From: Micavibrio_A sp964539025
GTDB lineage: Bacteria > Pseudomonadota > Alphaproteobacteria > Micavibrionales > Micavibrionaceae
DNA: 64,000 nucleotides
Reading direction: 5' to 3'
NCBI GenBank assembly: GCA_964539025.1
Contig: CAZIFA010000007.1
Span: 1 to 64,000, forward strand
Below the pieces are notes generated by a model. It saw nothing but the letters and a program-made list of their open reading frames with translations, had not been told where the DNA came from and ran no database searches. Positions 56,296 through 64,000 of the stretch are shown in pieces; the stretch's first letter is position 1, and every line of letters starts with the position of its first letter. The position numbers and the translations under genes were made by a program.

Positions 56296-56580
56296 TTAGG
56301 ATGGGCCTACAGGCTTGTGAGGGACTTTTTCAGCGGGCGCACCTTTGCCGTTTGGCGCATAACAGAACCCATCCTCACCAACTCGCCAAGGGCTGTCGAA
56401 ACCTAGGCCCTTAGTCGTTTTATCCGAATATGTCACAGAAATACGGCCATCAGCATCCCGGCTGCAGCTTTCAATATTTTTACCACTCGCGGCCCATATA
56501 ACACCTAAACCCACTAAGCCCGCCGTGCCAGCAGCGGCAGCTACATTCAATGCATTACATAGCGAATTAAATAGAGACAT
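56296..56580 (-). CDS. Small membrane or exported protein (94 aa)
   Basis: The start at 56580 (MSLFNSLCNALNVAAAAGTA) has GAGGGTG upstream; the longer frame from 56616 has none. It has one hydrophobic helix (about residues 10-32, NVAAAAGTAGLVGLGVIWAA), then a hydrophilic domain with two cysteines (NIESCSRDADG, DGFCYAPNGKG). A membrane-anchored protein with an external soluble part is likely. Function unknown. Confidence 0.6.
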   Translation of the reverse strand: MSLFNSLCNALNVAAAAGTAGLVGLGVIWAASGKNIESCSRDADGRISVTYSDKTTKGLGFDSPWRVGEDGFCYAPNGKGAPAEKVPHKPVGPS

Positions 56581-56733
56581 TTTAAAACACCCTCTTTTTA
56601 AAAATTTCCATGACAATACTCCAAATTACGGCTCATTGCAATAAATTATGTAAATAAATAGTTAACACCGATGTTTCCTTGATCTGACGAAGCCTGTTAA
56701 TCTATACAAGTAGCGAAAAAACAAGGATTTTAA

Positions 56734-58143
56734 GTGACAAACCAGCCACGCACCCTGTTCGAAAAAATCTGGGACGATCATGTGATCGAACGGTCCGAGG
56801 ACGGCACGTGCCTGATTTATATCGACCGCCACCTTGTGCATGAAGTCACTTCGCCGCAGGCGTTCGAGGGGCTGCGCACGGCGGGGCGTAAAGTCCACCG
56901 CCCCGATGCAACACTCGCCGTCGTCGATCACAATGTCACGACGGGTGATAGATCGAAACCCGCCGAAGATCCGGAAAGCAGATTGCAACTCGCGACGCTC
57001 ACCGAAAATTGCAACGAGTTCGGCGTAACGTTGTTCGACATTCATGACAAACGTCAGGGCATCGTCCACATCATCGGCCCGGAACAAGGTTTCACCCTGC
57101 CCGGCATGACGATTGTTTGCGGGGATTCTCACACATCGACGCATGGCGCGTTCGGAAGCCTCGCGTTCGGCATCGGTACATCGGAAGTCGAACATGTTCT
57201 GGCGACACAGACACTGATTCAAAAACCTGCGAAATCGATGCGTATTACGGTCGATGGCAAATTAGGTCCCGGCGTGTATGCCAAAGACATGATCTTGGCC
57301 ATCATCGGAAAAATCGGCACGGCGGGTGGCACAGGCTACGTCATCGAATATGCGGGCGAAGCGGTTCGTGCGCTATCCATGGAAGGCCGCATGACGATGT
57401 GCAACATGTCGATCGAAGGCGGCGCGCGCGCAGGCATGGTGGCGCCAGATGAAACGACCTTCAATTATATCAAGGGCCGTCCGATGGCGCCGAAGGAAGA
57501 ACTCTGGGACAAGGCTGTTGCGTACTGGAAGAAACTGGGCAGTGACGAAGGCGCAGTATATGACCGCGAAGTTGTGCTCAAGGCCGAAGATATCGCACCG
57601 ACCGTGACTTGGGGCACGACGCCCGAAGACGTTCTTCCGATCACAGGTTCCGTCCCCTCGCCCGATGATTTTGCGGATGCGGGCAAGAAAGCATCTGTCG
57701 AACGTATGCTGGATTATATGGGCTTAAAAGCCGGAACGAAACTCACCGACATTAAGATCGACAAAGTTTTTATCGGTTCCTGCACCAACGCGCGCATCGA
57801 AGATTTGCGTGAAGTCGCCAAAGTCGTCGGTGATAAAAAGGTCGCGGACGGTGTATATGCAATGGTCGTTCCGGGATCGGGCCTTGTGAAAGAACAAGCC
57901 GAAAAAGAAGGCATTGCCGATATTCTCAAAGCAGCCGGGTTTGACTGGCGCGAAGCGGGCTGTTCGATGTGTTTGGCCATGAATGCCGACAAGCTACAAC
58001 CCGGCGAGCGTTGCGCCTCCACCTCCAACCGCAATTTCGAGGGCCGTCAGGGCCGCGGCGGAAGAACACACCTGATGTCGCCCGCTATGGCGGCGGCGGC
58101 GGCGATCACCGGAAAACTCACCGACGTTCGTACATTAAAATAA
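56734..58143 (+). CDS. leuC: 3-isopropylmalate dehydratase large subunit
   Basis: With LeuD, isomerises 2- to 3-isopropylmalate in leucine synthesis using a 4Fe-4S cluster. The 469-aa protein starts at GTG with AAGGA upstream. Cluster cysteines are in IGSCTNARIEDLREVA and EAGCSMCLAMN; the substrate region includes VCGDSHTSTHGAFGSLAFGI. leuD and leuB follow, but a minus-strand 38-aa gene and an HD-GYP-like gene intervene, and a hairpin after leuC suggests separate transcripts. Confidence 0.98.
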   Translation: MTNQPRTLFEKIWDDHVIERSEDGTCLIYIDRHLVHEVTSPQAFEGLRTAGRKVHRPDATLAVVDHNVTTGDRSKPAEDPESRLQLATLTENCNEFGVTLFDIHDKRQGIVHIIGPEQGFTLPGMTIVCGDSHTSTHGAFGSLAFGIGTSEVEHVLATQTLIQKPAKSMRITVDGKLGPGVYAKDMILAIIGKIGTAGGTGYVIEYAGEAVRALSMEGRMTMCNMSIEGGARAGMVAPDETTFNYIKGRPMAPKEELWDKAVAYWKKLGSDEGAVYDREVVLKAEDIAPTVTWGTTPEDVLPITGSVPSPDDFADAGKKASVERMLDYMGLKAGTKLTDIKIDKVFIGSCTNARIEDLREVAKVVGDKKVADGVYAMVVPGSGLVKEQAEKEGIADILKAAGFDWREAGCSMCLAMNADKLQPGERCASTSNRNFEGRQGRGGRTHLMSPAMAAAAAITGKLTDVRTLK

Positions 58144-58145
58144 CG

Positions 58146-58182
58146 AACACCCCTTTTCATGTTTCAGAAAAGGGGTTTGTTC
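58146..58182 (+). terminator. Rho-independent terminator of leuC
   Basis: AACACCCCTTTTC...GAAAAGGGGTTTG is followed by TTCATTAATT. Confidence 0.75.
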
Positions 58183-58218
58183 ATTAATTAAAAAATCAAA
58201 AAGAATCGAAACCGACTC

Positions 58219-58335
58219 TTAGCGCTGATTTTTATCTTTGTCCGCTTGCGGGTCGCGTTGCGCCTGATTAGGATCGCGCGGCGATTTTTGTTGTTGTTGA
58301 CCCGGACGTTGGTCTTGCTGCTTATTGTCAGCCAT
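58219..58335 (-). CDS. 38-aa Gln/Asp-rich microprotein
   Basis: Begins MADNKQQDQRPGQQQQKSPR and ends DKDKNQR: Gln, Asp, Lys, Asn and Arg make up most residues, so it is probably disordered. AAAGGAGAACTAAA before the ATG is one of the best ribosome sites in the window, which supports expression. It lies between leuC and the HD-GYP-like gene, opposite strand. Function unknown; stress-protein-like composition is only an impression. Confidence 0.62.
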   Translation of the reverse strand: MADNKQQDQRPGQQQQKSPRDPNQAQRDPQADKDKNQR

Positions 58336-58553
58336 TTTAGTTCTCCTTTGAGGTTAATGCGCCGGACATACCGCCCGGAACGCCCATACCAACAGGTGCG
58401 TTTTTTTATGGTTCCAAAATTTTTTTGAACTTTTTTATATCCTTGATACGTTTGTCTTTTTTGAAATGAGGAAAACATACCATCGCAGGAAATGTGTATA
58501 TGAAAATTGTAGCCGTGGCTACATTAGAGAATCAATTCAAGGAGATAGCGCAT

Positions 58554-58634
58554 AAACCCCTATTTTATTGACGAAAATGGTCGAAAAGCATAGGTTACGG
58601 CGACTTTTGGTGCAGGAATTAATGCCCCCTTAAC
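58554..58634 (+). promoter_or_regulatory. Candidate promoter and CtrA-like box upstream of the HD-GYP-like gene
   Basis: AAACCCCTATTTTATTGACG continues into a -35-like TTGACG, 17 bases, then TAGGTT. Downstream lies TTAATGCCCCCTTAAC (58619-58634), an exact TTAA-N7-TTAAC as bound by the alphaproteobacterial cell-cycle regulator CtrA. One site in 64 kb could be chance, but its position upstream of the gene is suggestive. Confidence 0.45.
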
Positions 58635-58668
58635 ACCCGCCGGATAGGATTATTGGTACGAGACGATC

Positions 58669-59454
58669 ATGAATATGATTAGCAATATTCAACTAAGTAA
58701 CGACCTGTCAGAAGATCCTCTTCTGGTGATGGCGTCGTTCGAGTTCGATCACGCCTTTTACAACGCCGTTCATGCGGAACTCACTCACAAGATGAAAGCC
58801 TATGACCCCGAAGGTTTTAGCCCGCATCTGATTGCGCATCAAGAACGTGTAGCAACAAATGCTTTTGGATTCTTGACCCATGATACCCCCACTCGTAAAG
58901 CATTCCCGGAAGACCTTGCCTACAACATATCAAAAGCTTTTGGCTGGCATGATGTTGAGAAACTTCTTGATAAGCCTGAAACCTGGCGCATTCATGATAA
59001 AAAACCCGATATTAGCCATTTGACACCGGATGAAATACGTGCACGCAGAGCTGAACGTTTTGCCCATGCATTGCGAGATGGTGAAATTTTGAAACGCGCT
59101 GTTAGAAAAGTTTTATCGGATTGGGAACAAGCCGAACTAACGCCCGATCAGGCCAAGATGATTAATCTGTCGATATATATTGAATCCTACCATCATGAAG
59201 TGCTCGATGGGTCAGGCCCGCACGGCATGATCGCCGCCCAGCAAAGCCCTATTCTGCGCACATTGGCAATCATCGATACAATAGACGGCAAAATCAAAAC
59301 CCAAAAAAGCCTGACTGAAATGTTCGATGATATGTCCGGCGAAAAGCACAAAGGCAAATATGATCCTACGACAGTCAGGGAATATCAGGCATATTATGCC
59401 GGTATCCATTCTCTGGCACCCTCCTCAGGGCTTGCAAATCCGCGCTATCTCTGA
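58669..59454 (+). CDS. HD-GYP-like metal-dependent phosphohydrolase domain protein
   Basis: A 261-aa protein with HD-type motifs in HD-GYP order: HLIAHQERVATNAFGFL, AFGWHDVEKLLDKPE (HD), YIESYHHEVLDGSGPHGM (corresponding to HHExxDGxGYP but with GPHG in place of GYP) and LAIIDTIDGKIKTQKS. HD-GYP proteins usually hydrolyse cyclic di-GMP; the altered motif makes the substrate uncertain. No receiver or membrane domain. It lies between leuC and leuD, 12 bases before leuD. Confidence 0.75.
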   Translation: MNMISNIQLSNDLSEDPLLVMASFEFDHAFYNAVHAELTHKMKAYDPEGFSPHLIAHQERVATNAFGFLTHDTPTRKAFPEDLAYNISKAFGWHDVEKLLDKPETWRIHDKKPDISHLTPDEIRARRAERFAHALRDGEILKRAVRKVLSDWEQAELTPDQAKMINLSIYIESYHHEVLDGSGPHGMIAAQQSPILRTLAIIDTIDGKIKTQKSLTEMFDDMSGEKHKGKYDPTTVREYQAYYAGIHSLAPSSGLANPRYL

Positions 59455-59466
59455 TTATTTCACCCT

Positions 59467-60072
59467 ATGGAAAAATTCGTTAAATTGAACGGGGTTGCCG
59501 CCCCTTTGCGCATGATCAATGTCGACACCGACATCATCATACCCAAGCAGTTTTTGAAGACCATCAAGCGCGCGGGCCTCGGCAAGCACGCCTTTAACGA
59601 CATCCGCTATAGTGAGGATGGATCTGAACGCGCCGATTTTGTCCTGAACAAGCCCGCCTATCGCGGCGCGAGCATTCTTATTACGGGTGAGAATTTCGGC
59701 TGCGGATCATCCCGCGAACACGCCCCTTGGGCCATTCTGGATATGGGCATTCGCTGTGTCATTGCCGAAAGTTTTGCCGATATCTTTTTCAACAATTCTT
59801 TCAAGAACGGCATCTTGCCCATACGCCTGCCCAAAGAACAGGTCGAAGCGTTGATGAAGGAGACCGAAGATAATCCCGGCACGCCGATAGAAGTTGATTT
59901 AGAAAAACAAGTTATCACGCGCGGCAATAAATTTTCTTTTTCCTTCGATGTGGAACCGTTCCGCAAACATTGTTTATTGAATGGGTTCGACGATATCGGC
60001 CTGACCGAAGTAAAGGCCGCGAAAATTTCTGCCTTTGAAGACAACGACCAGAACAAGAGGCCTTGGATATGA
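59467..60072 (+). CDS. leuD: 3-isopropylmalate dehydratase small subunit
   Basis: Partner of LeuC. The 201-aa protein has MINVDTDIIIPKQFLKTIKR, the swivelling-domain signature GENFGCGSSREHAPWAILDM and FADIFFNNSFKNGILPIRL. A standard length. It follows the HD-GYP-like gene by 12 bases, so its transcription probably starts upstream of that gene. leuB follows after a family G repeat. Confidence 0.98.
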   Translation: MEKFVKLNGVAAPLRMINVDTDIIIPKQFLKTIKRAGLGKHAFNDIRYSEDGSERADFVLNKPAYRGASILITGENFGCGSSREHAPWAILDMGIRCVIAESFADIFFNNSFKNGILPIRLPKEQVEALMKETEDNPGTPIEVDLEKQVITRGNKFSFSFDVEPFRKHCLLNGFDDIGLTEVKAAKISAFEDNDQNKRPWI

Positions 60073-60143
60073 GTAAGCGAGTAGTGAGTAGACAGTATAA
60101 AAGAGAAAATCTGTTAACTCGCTACTCACAACTCTAGACTCAC
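60071..60143. repeat. Inverted repeat, family G
   Basis: GAGTAAGCGAGTAGTGAGTA...CAG is paired with CTGTTAACTCGCTACTCAC...GACTCACA. It begins at the leuD stop and ends before the leuB ribosome site. Confidence 0.78.
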
Positions 60144-60157
60144 AAAAGGAACGTATA

Positions 60158-61261
60158 ATGAGCTATAAATTAACAATCCTCCCCGGCGACGGGATCGGCC
60201 CGGAAGTGATGGCCGAAGTGAAAAAAGTCATAGGCTGGCTTGAGAAAAAAGGCGGGCTGTCCTTCGAGATCGCCGAAGACGATATCGGCGGCGCGGCGTA
60301 TGACCGTTACGGCGTTCCGTTCGCCGATGAAACGCTCGCCAAATGCCGCAAATCCAATGCCGTGATCATGGGATCGGTCGGCGGACCGAAATGGGATGGT
60401 GTTGAGTATAACAAGCGCCCCGAAGCCGGATTACTTCGCGCTCGCAAGGAACTCGGACTATTCGCCAATCTGCGCCCTGCCCTCGTGTTCGATGCGCTGG
60501 CCGAAGCGTCTTCGCTGAAGACAGAAATCGTGAAGGGGCTTGATATATTGATCGTCCGCGAATTGACGGGCGGGGTTTATTTCGGCGAACCGCGCGGCAT
60601 TGAAGATTTAGGCAACGGTGAGCGTCGCGGCGTTAACACGCAAGTTTACACGACGAGCGAGATTAAGCGTGTTGGACGTGTGGCGTTCCAACTGGCCCGC
60701 AAGCGCGGTAATAAAGTCACGTCTTGCGAAAAAGCCAACGTGATGGAGAGCGGCAAATTATGGCGCGAAGATATCACCGCGCTGCATGCCGCAGAGTTTA
60801 AAGACGTTCAACTGGAACACATGTATGCCGATAATTGCGCGATGCAGTTATTGCGTAATCCACGACAGTTCGATGTGATTGTTACGGACAATCTGTTCGG
60901 CGATATTTTATCGGACGAAGCCGCGATGCTCACAGGATCGCTCGGCATGTTGCCTTCCGCGTCTTTGGGCGAACCCGGCAAGCCGGGCCTGTATGAACCC
61001 GTGCACGGCTCCGCGCCCGATATCGCAGGGCAAGGCAAGGCCAATCCGCTCGCGACGATCCTGAGTTTTTCGATGGCGCTGCGTTATTCGTTGAATGAAG
61101 GTAAGGCGGCGGACAAGATCGAGGCCGCCGTACAAGACGTACTCAACAAGGGCATCAGAACGCCAGACATCATGGCGCCGGGTTGCCAGAAAGTTTCGAC
61201 ATCCGCAATGGGCGACGCGCTTATCAAAGCGCTTGATGGTGCATTGGTGAAAGCGGCGTAA
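60158..61261 (+). CDS. leuB: 3-isopropylmalate dehydrogenase
   Basis: NAD-dependent oxidative decarboxylation in leucine synthesis. The 367-aa protein has LPGDGIGPEVMAEVKKVIGW, SVGGPKWDGVEYNKRPEAGL, VRELTGGVYFGEPRG, the metal-binding DNLFGDILSDEAAMLTGSLG and GSAPDIAGQGKANPLATILS. Typical length and motifs. AAGGAACG lies upstream. It is the last gene of the leu cluster. Confidence 0.98.
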   Translation: MSYKLTILPGDGIGPEVMAEVKKVIGWLEKKGGLSFEIAEDDIGGAAYDRYGVPFADETLAKCRKSNAVIMGSVGGPKWDGVEYNKRPEAGLLRARKELGLFANLRPALVFDALAEASSLKTEIVKGLDILIVRELTGGVYFGEPRGIEDLGNGERRGVNTQVYTTSEIKRVGRVAFQLARKRGNKVTSCEKANVMESGKLWREDITALHAAEFKDVQLEHMYADNCAMQLLRNPRQFDVIVTDNLFGDILSDEAAMLTGSLGMLPSASLGEPGKPGLYEPVHGSAPDIAGQGKANPLATILSFSMALRYSLNEGKAADKIEAAVQDVLNKGIRTPDIMAPGCQKVSTSAMGDALIKALDGALVKAA

Positions 61262-61262
61262 T

Positions 61263-61316
61263 TGTCATGCCCGCTTTATGCGGGCATCCGGATCCCCGCA
61301 CAAGGCGGGGATGACA
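61263..61316. repeat. Palindromic intergenic repeat, family E
   Basis: TGTCATGCCCGCTTTATGCG...GGGC is paired with ATCCCCGCACAAGGCGGGG...ATGACA. Confidence 0.82.
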
Positions 61317-61321
61317 AAGTA

Positions 61322-61356
61322 AAAAAGGCCCCGGAAATTCTCCGAGGCCTTTTCTG
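61322..61356. terminator. Bidirectional terminator between leuB and the prepilin gene
   Basis: AAGGCCCCGGA AATTC TCCGAGGCCTT is flanked by A- and T-rich ends. Confidence 0.8.
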
Positions 61357-61372
61357 ATTTCTTATTGAACGA

Positions 61373-62110
61373 TTAGTTCAGGACGCGGAAGTAACCCGTG
61401 CAGGTACCGCTGTTTTGCGCTTCGTCATATACGCCGTTTGCGCCCGTACTGTTGCAGTTCGTACCAACAACACTGAATACGCCTGTGTCTGGCTTACCAT
61501 CATCGAGTTTACGATCTATCTGAGCTGCCGTTGTTGGACTCAAAGCACCAGTCGCAGCACCCGCCGCCGCAGTTGTACTGCCAGTCAAAATGGCGTAATG
61601 ACGTCCGGCACCAACACCCGTGTTAGCAATCGCAGCCGCTGCATAGCTGACCCACATACCGCCTCCAGCCTTAACAGCCGGAAGCATCCTTCCAAAAGCG
61701 ATCTGAGAGTTTGCCGTGTCAATGCCGCTGATCAAATCTGACGCGTTGAGGTGAGCAAAGGCCACTGCAGCTTCGTTGGCTGCCGTAGGAACAGTCCCAA
61801 AGGCAGGCGCATCTATACGGCCATTGCCGCTTCCTGCTGTACTGCATGGAGCAAGAGTACAGGACGGTAATCGCGTGTTTGGCGTAGTCATATCACCCGG
61901 AACAGCATTATATTTATCCTGAAATGTATTGAAAGCTGCATCCATGCCTTTCAATTGAGACACGGTCGATGAAATCTTCGCGTTCGATATCAGTTCCTGA
62001 CCTTTCAGGATCCCGCCGATGAGCAGGCCGATAATAACCATGACGATGGCCAATTCGACGAGGGTGAAACCCTGCTCGGACCGGCGCGTGGAAGCGTGGG
62101 CGTTAGACAT
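61373..62110 (-). CDS. Type IV pilin-like or pseudopilin protein
   Basis: A 245-aa protein with a class III prepilin signal: RRSEQGFTLVELAIVMVIIG (cleavage before Phe, Glu at position +5) followed by a hydrophobic helix. The rest is Ala/Thr/Gly/Asn-rich, with three cysteine pairs (SCTLAPCS, TNCNSTG, SGTCTGYF). It needs a prepilin peptidase and a pilus or secretion machine, none of which is in the window. AAGGAG lies upstream of the ATG. It could be a major or minor pilin. Confidence 0.88.
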   Translation of the reverse strand: MSNAHASTRRSEQGFTLVELAIVMVIIGLLIGGILKGQELISNAKISSTVSQLKGMDAAFNTFQDKYNAVPGDMTTPNTRLPSCTLAPCSTAGSGNGRIDAPAFGTVPTAANEAAVAFAHLNASDLISGIDTANSQIAFGRMLPAVKAGGGMWVSYAAAAIANTGVGAGRHYAILTGSTTAAAGAATGALSPTTAAQIDRKLDDGKPDTGVFSVVGTNCNSTGANGVYDEAQNSGTCTGYFRVLN

Positions 62111-62278
62111 CTAGTATCTCCTTCAAGCGTTTTAAAATGAAAATTCGGGCGAATCCCCTAAAGACACCCAAAGTTATACATGAAATTCGGGGGTTCGTCT
62201 TAGGAAATATTACGGGATATGCGGCCCCTTGTCCTGCCAAGCGCCCGAAATGACCGCCCATTTTGTCAGATCGGCAGG

Positions 62279-63304
62279 TCAGAGCCTGTGCCGGGCGCGG
62301 TAATCCTTGGGAGCCTCGCCCGACAACTCTTTGAAAACCCTGTTAAAAGTCGTGATGGAGCTGAACCCGGATTCCTCGAAGACATTCTGGATGGTCGCAT
62401 CGGTTTCGCGCAGAAGTTTCTGGGCATCCTTGACCCTGTATTCGTTCAGGAGCTGGGGAATCGTTTTTCCGTGGTAGAGATTGACCAGCCGGGACAGGTT
62501 CGCCTCCCCGACCTGCAGTTCACGGGCGAGTTCTGCCCGGCCATAGGCGGCGTCCTGATATATCTTTTCCCTCTCAAACAGGATGTTCAGACGCTCGAGG
62601 ATGATCTGGTCCTCCGCCCGGATCGGGCCGGACAAATCCGAACGCGTCACGCGCAGGGCCTGTGGATATATCCGAAACAGGCTGGTCGCCGCGATATAGA
62701 CGAAGGCTATGCCGAGCACGGTGCGGATCACGATCCAGTCCGGCATTACGATCCATTGGCTGACATAAGCCAGCGTCGAGGCGAGAAAGGCGGCGTTCAG
62801 GGCGATGAGCGCGATGATAAGCCAGAATCTTTCCTCGCCGAATTTCGGGTTATCGTGCAGTCCGTCCATCAGATCGCGGCGAAGCCATACGGCCAAAAGG
62901 CACAAGGCCCCGATGATCAGGCCGGAAACATAATAGACATGCGGTTCGTCCATGAAATAGCCCGGCAGGAACGAAACCGGGATCAGCAACAGCAGGAAGA
63001 AATATTCGCCGCGCGGTTTTTGCGTGACGTTGGCGATTTGAAAAACCAACAAAATGCCGAGCGGTATCCCGGAAAACCAGAACAGCCATTGCCACGCTTC
63101 GTAATGTTCGAATTCCCTCGCCCATCTTCCGCCTGCCGCATCGAACAAAAAGGCCGCGGCCATGGAAGCGAAATACAAGGACGGGATAACGGCGTTTATC
63201 AGGCTGCCCGAACGCAGCAGCATATAGACCAGCACGTAAATAGATTGCGCCAGTCCCAGAAGCGACAGGATTTCCGCGAGCGTAAACTGCGAAGTAAAAG
63301 CCAT
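62279..63304 (-). CDS. Membrane-anchored AraC-type transcriptional regulator
   Basis: A 341-aa protein with about seven hydrophobic helices in residues 1-210 (LSLLGLAQSIYVLVYMLLRS, LFWFSGIPLGILLVFQIANV, FLLLLLIPVSFLPGYFM, LIIALIALNAAFLASTLAYV). A cytosolic C-terminal AraC helix-turn-helix domain follows (ELARELQVGEANLSRLVNLY, then NVFEESGFSSITTFNRVFKE). It probably senses a signal in or at the membrane. The target is unknown; the neighbouring exported protein gene is transcribed in the same direction. Confidence 0.9.
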   Translation of the reverse strand: MAFTSQFTLAEILSLLGLAQSIYVLVYMLLRSGSLINAVIPSLYFASMAAAFLFDAAGGRWAREFEHYEAWQWLFWFSGIPLGILLVFQIANVTQKPRGEYFFLLLLIPVSFLPGYFMDEPHVYYVSGLIIGALCLLAVWLRRDLMDGLHDNPKFGEERFWLIIALIALNAAFLASTLAYVSQWIVMPDWIVIRTVLGIAFVYIAATSLFRIYPQALRVTRSDLSGPIRAEDQIILERLNILFEREKIYQDAAYGRAELARELQVGEANLSRLVNLYHGKTIPQLLNEYRVKDAQKLLRETDATIQNVFEESGFSSITTFNRVFKELSGEAPKDYRARHRL

Positions 63305-63320
63305 GCTTCTTTTATAAAGA

Positions 63321-64000
63321 TTATTTCACGTCCTGGCAAAGAGGGTTTTTGGCGGCTTCGGCCGGTTCCAGCGTGCGCGTACAGATATAGCGTTTCATTT
63401 CATTGACCTCTATCGTCTGAAGCTTGCCGCCTTCGCTCGCCAGCATCCGGACCATGATTTCATACGCGGCCTGTTTGTTGCCCATCTTGATCTGGATAAA
63501 AGCGGGCATCTGCCGCGCCCAGGGCGCCATATCGGTTTTCAGCGAGGCGAGGATGTTGGCAAGGCGCAACGCCTTGTCCAGATCGTTCTGTTTGTAACGG
63601 GCAAGGTAGACGGCCTGCGCCAGCCAGCGCCATTTCTGCGCATAGGGCTTTTGCCCTTCAGCGGCAAGATAGTCGATCACAGGATCAAGTTTGTCGGCAG
63701 GTTCGTCCAGCGCGCCGAAATAATAGGCGGCCAGAAAAGGCACGTAATTCGCACGGTCATCGAGCGATTGCGCGGCGAAAAACCACTGGCCCAGAATATC
63801 GTAATCATATTTCTTAAGCGATTCATAATGCCCGCCGGTGTTGCCGACATTCTGCAGGAAATAACCGAACATGCGGTAAGCGATTTCAGGATCGCCTAAA
63901 CCGCTGAAAGCCGTGGCCACCTTTCCCGGTGCGGGCGGTACATTGTCCCATTGGGATAACACCGTGCGAGATTGCATCCAGAACGAAAAATTGACGAGGA
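63321..64000 (-). CDS. Partial protein of unknown function, cut by the window end
   Basis: The frame is open to the window edge; the part preceding the ATG at 63977 still reads LVNFSFWMQSRTVLSQW, so the true start probably lies outside. A membrane segment followed by a soluble helical TPR-like domain is likely (ILGQWFFAAQSLDDRANYVP, WLAQAVYLARYKQNDLDKAL). The C-terminus has cysteines (RYICTRTLEP, NPLCQDVK). It ends 16 bases before the AraC-type regulator gene, same strand, so it may be in one transcript with it. No family recognised. Confidence 0.6.
   Translation of the reverse strand, partial: LVNFSFWMQSRTVLSQWDNVPPAPGKVATAFSGLGDPEIAYRMFGYFLQNVGNTGGHYESLKKYDYDILGQWFFAAQSLDDRANYVPFLAAYYFGALDEPADKLDPVIDYLAAEGQKPYAQKWRWLAQAVYLARYKQNDLDKALRLANILASLKTDMAPWARQMPAFIQIKMGNKQAAYEIMVRMLASEGGKLQTIEVNEMKRYICTRTLEPAEAAKNPLCQDVK

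Noticed and set aside
1880..61316. Repeats as a CRISPR array
   Set aside because: The copies are dispersed, palindromic and of different lengths, with no regular spacers and no cas genes.
62219..63406. Plus-strand frame of about 395 codons opposite the AraC-type regulator
   Set aside because: The minus-strand product has clear membrane helices and an AraC domain; the plus frame is its shadow.
1..64000. tRNA or rRNA genes
   Set aside because: I scanned for the T-arm GGTTCGA pattern with partner stems and for rRNA-like stretches and found nothing convincing.

Overview
The window looks like a chromosomal segment of a free-living or host-independent alphaproteobacterium of intermediate GC. Supporting signs are: aroK-aroB divergent from xerD; the order bolA / J-domain protein / purC / cobS / cobT; fdxA followed by carD; a DUF2336 protein; the order dapF - mtaB - ftsY next to ffh - rpsP - rimM - trmD - rplS; and leuC-leuD-leuB close by. 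A Rhodospirillales- or Micavibrio-like lineage would fit, but the sequence alone does not settle this. I saw no rRNA, tRNA, CRISPR array, transposase or prophage.

Layout. 1-4.2 kb: 3' part of secA, a small exported protein, aroB and aroK. 4.4-8.3 kb: a micro membrane protein, an exported 538-aa protein, xerD, then three small orphan genes separated by near-identical terminator/leader units. 8.4-20.2 kb: accA, a ribbon-helix-helix protein, bolA, J-domain protein, purC, cobS, cobT, a GIY-YIG nuclease bracketed by repeats, hisS, exported and SGNH proteins, sufE. 20.4-26 kb: clpX, a DHH phosphoesterase, photolyase, LD-carboxypeptidase. 26-28.5 kb: a tandem array of four related orphan genes, two of which appear to be read from leaderless promoters. 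28.5-39.9 kb: fdxA, carD, a LysE exporter, a degenerate PPP-type phosphatase, rpoH, SET, M48 peptidase/SNase, proline iminopeptidase, pgk, ACT protein. 39.9-49 kb: DUF2336, AMP nucleosidase, ftsY, Sel1, mtaB, dapF. 49-61.3 kb: a HEITH zincin, ffh-rpsP-rimM-DUF2007-trmD, rplS, several microproteins, leuC, an HD-GYP-like protein, leuD, leuB. 61.3-64 kb: a prepilin, a membrane AraC regulator and a protein cut by the window end.

The strongest non-gene signal is a dense population of palindromic intergenic repeats, about 26 copies in at least seven families (called A-G here). They are nested or tandem between genes. One family C copy lies in frame inside trmD and one family D copy lies in frame inside mtaB, so both tRNA-modification enzymes carry peptides encoded by a repeat. 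This resembles the Rickettsia palindromic elements, but the sequences are different.

Functionally the window is mostly housekeeping: protein export (secA, ffh, ftsY), translation and tRNA modification, proteostasis (clpX, rpoH, J protein), Fe-S biogenesis (sufE, bolA, fdxA), leucine, shikimate, lysine/peptidoglycan and purine synthesis. Lineage-specific small genes are scattered between these blocks. A parS-like 16-mer inside mtaB would be consistent with an origin-proximal position.
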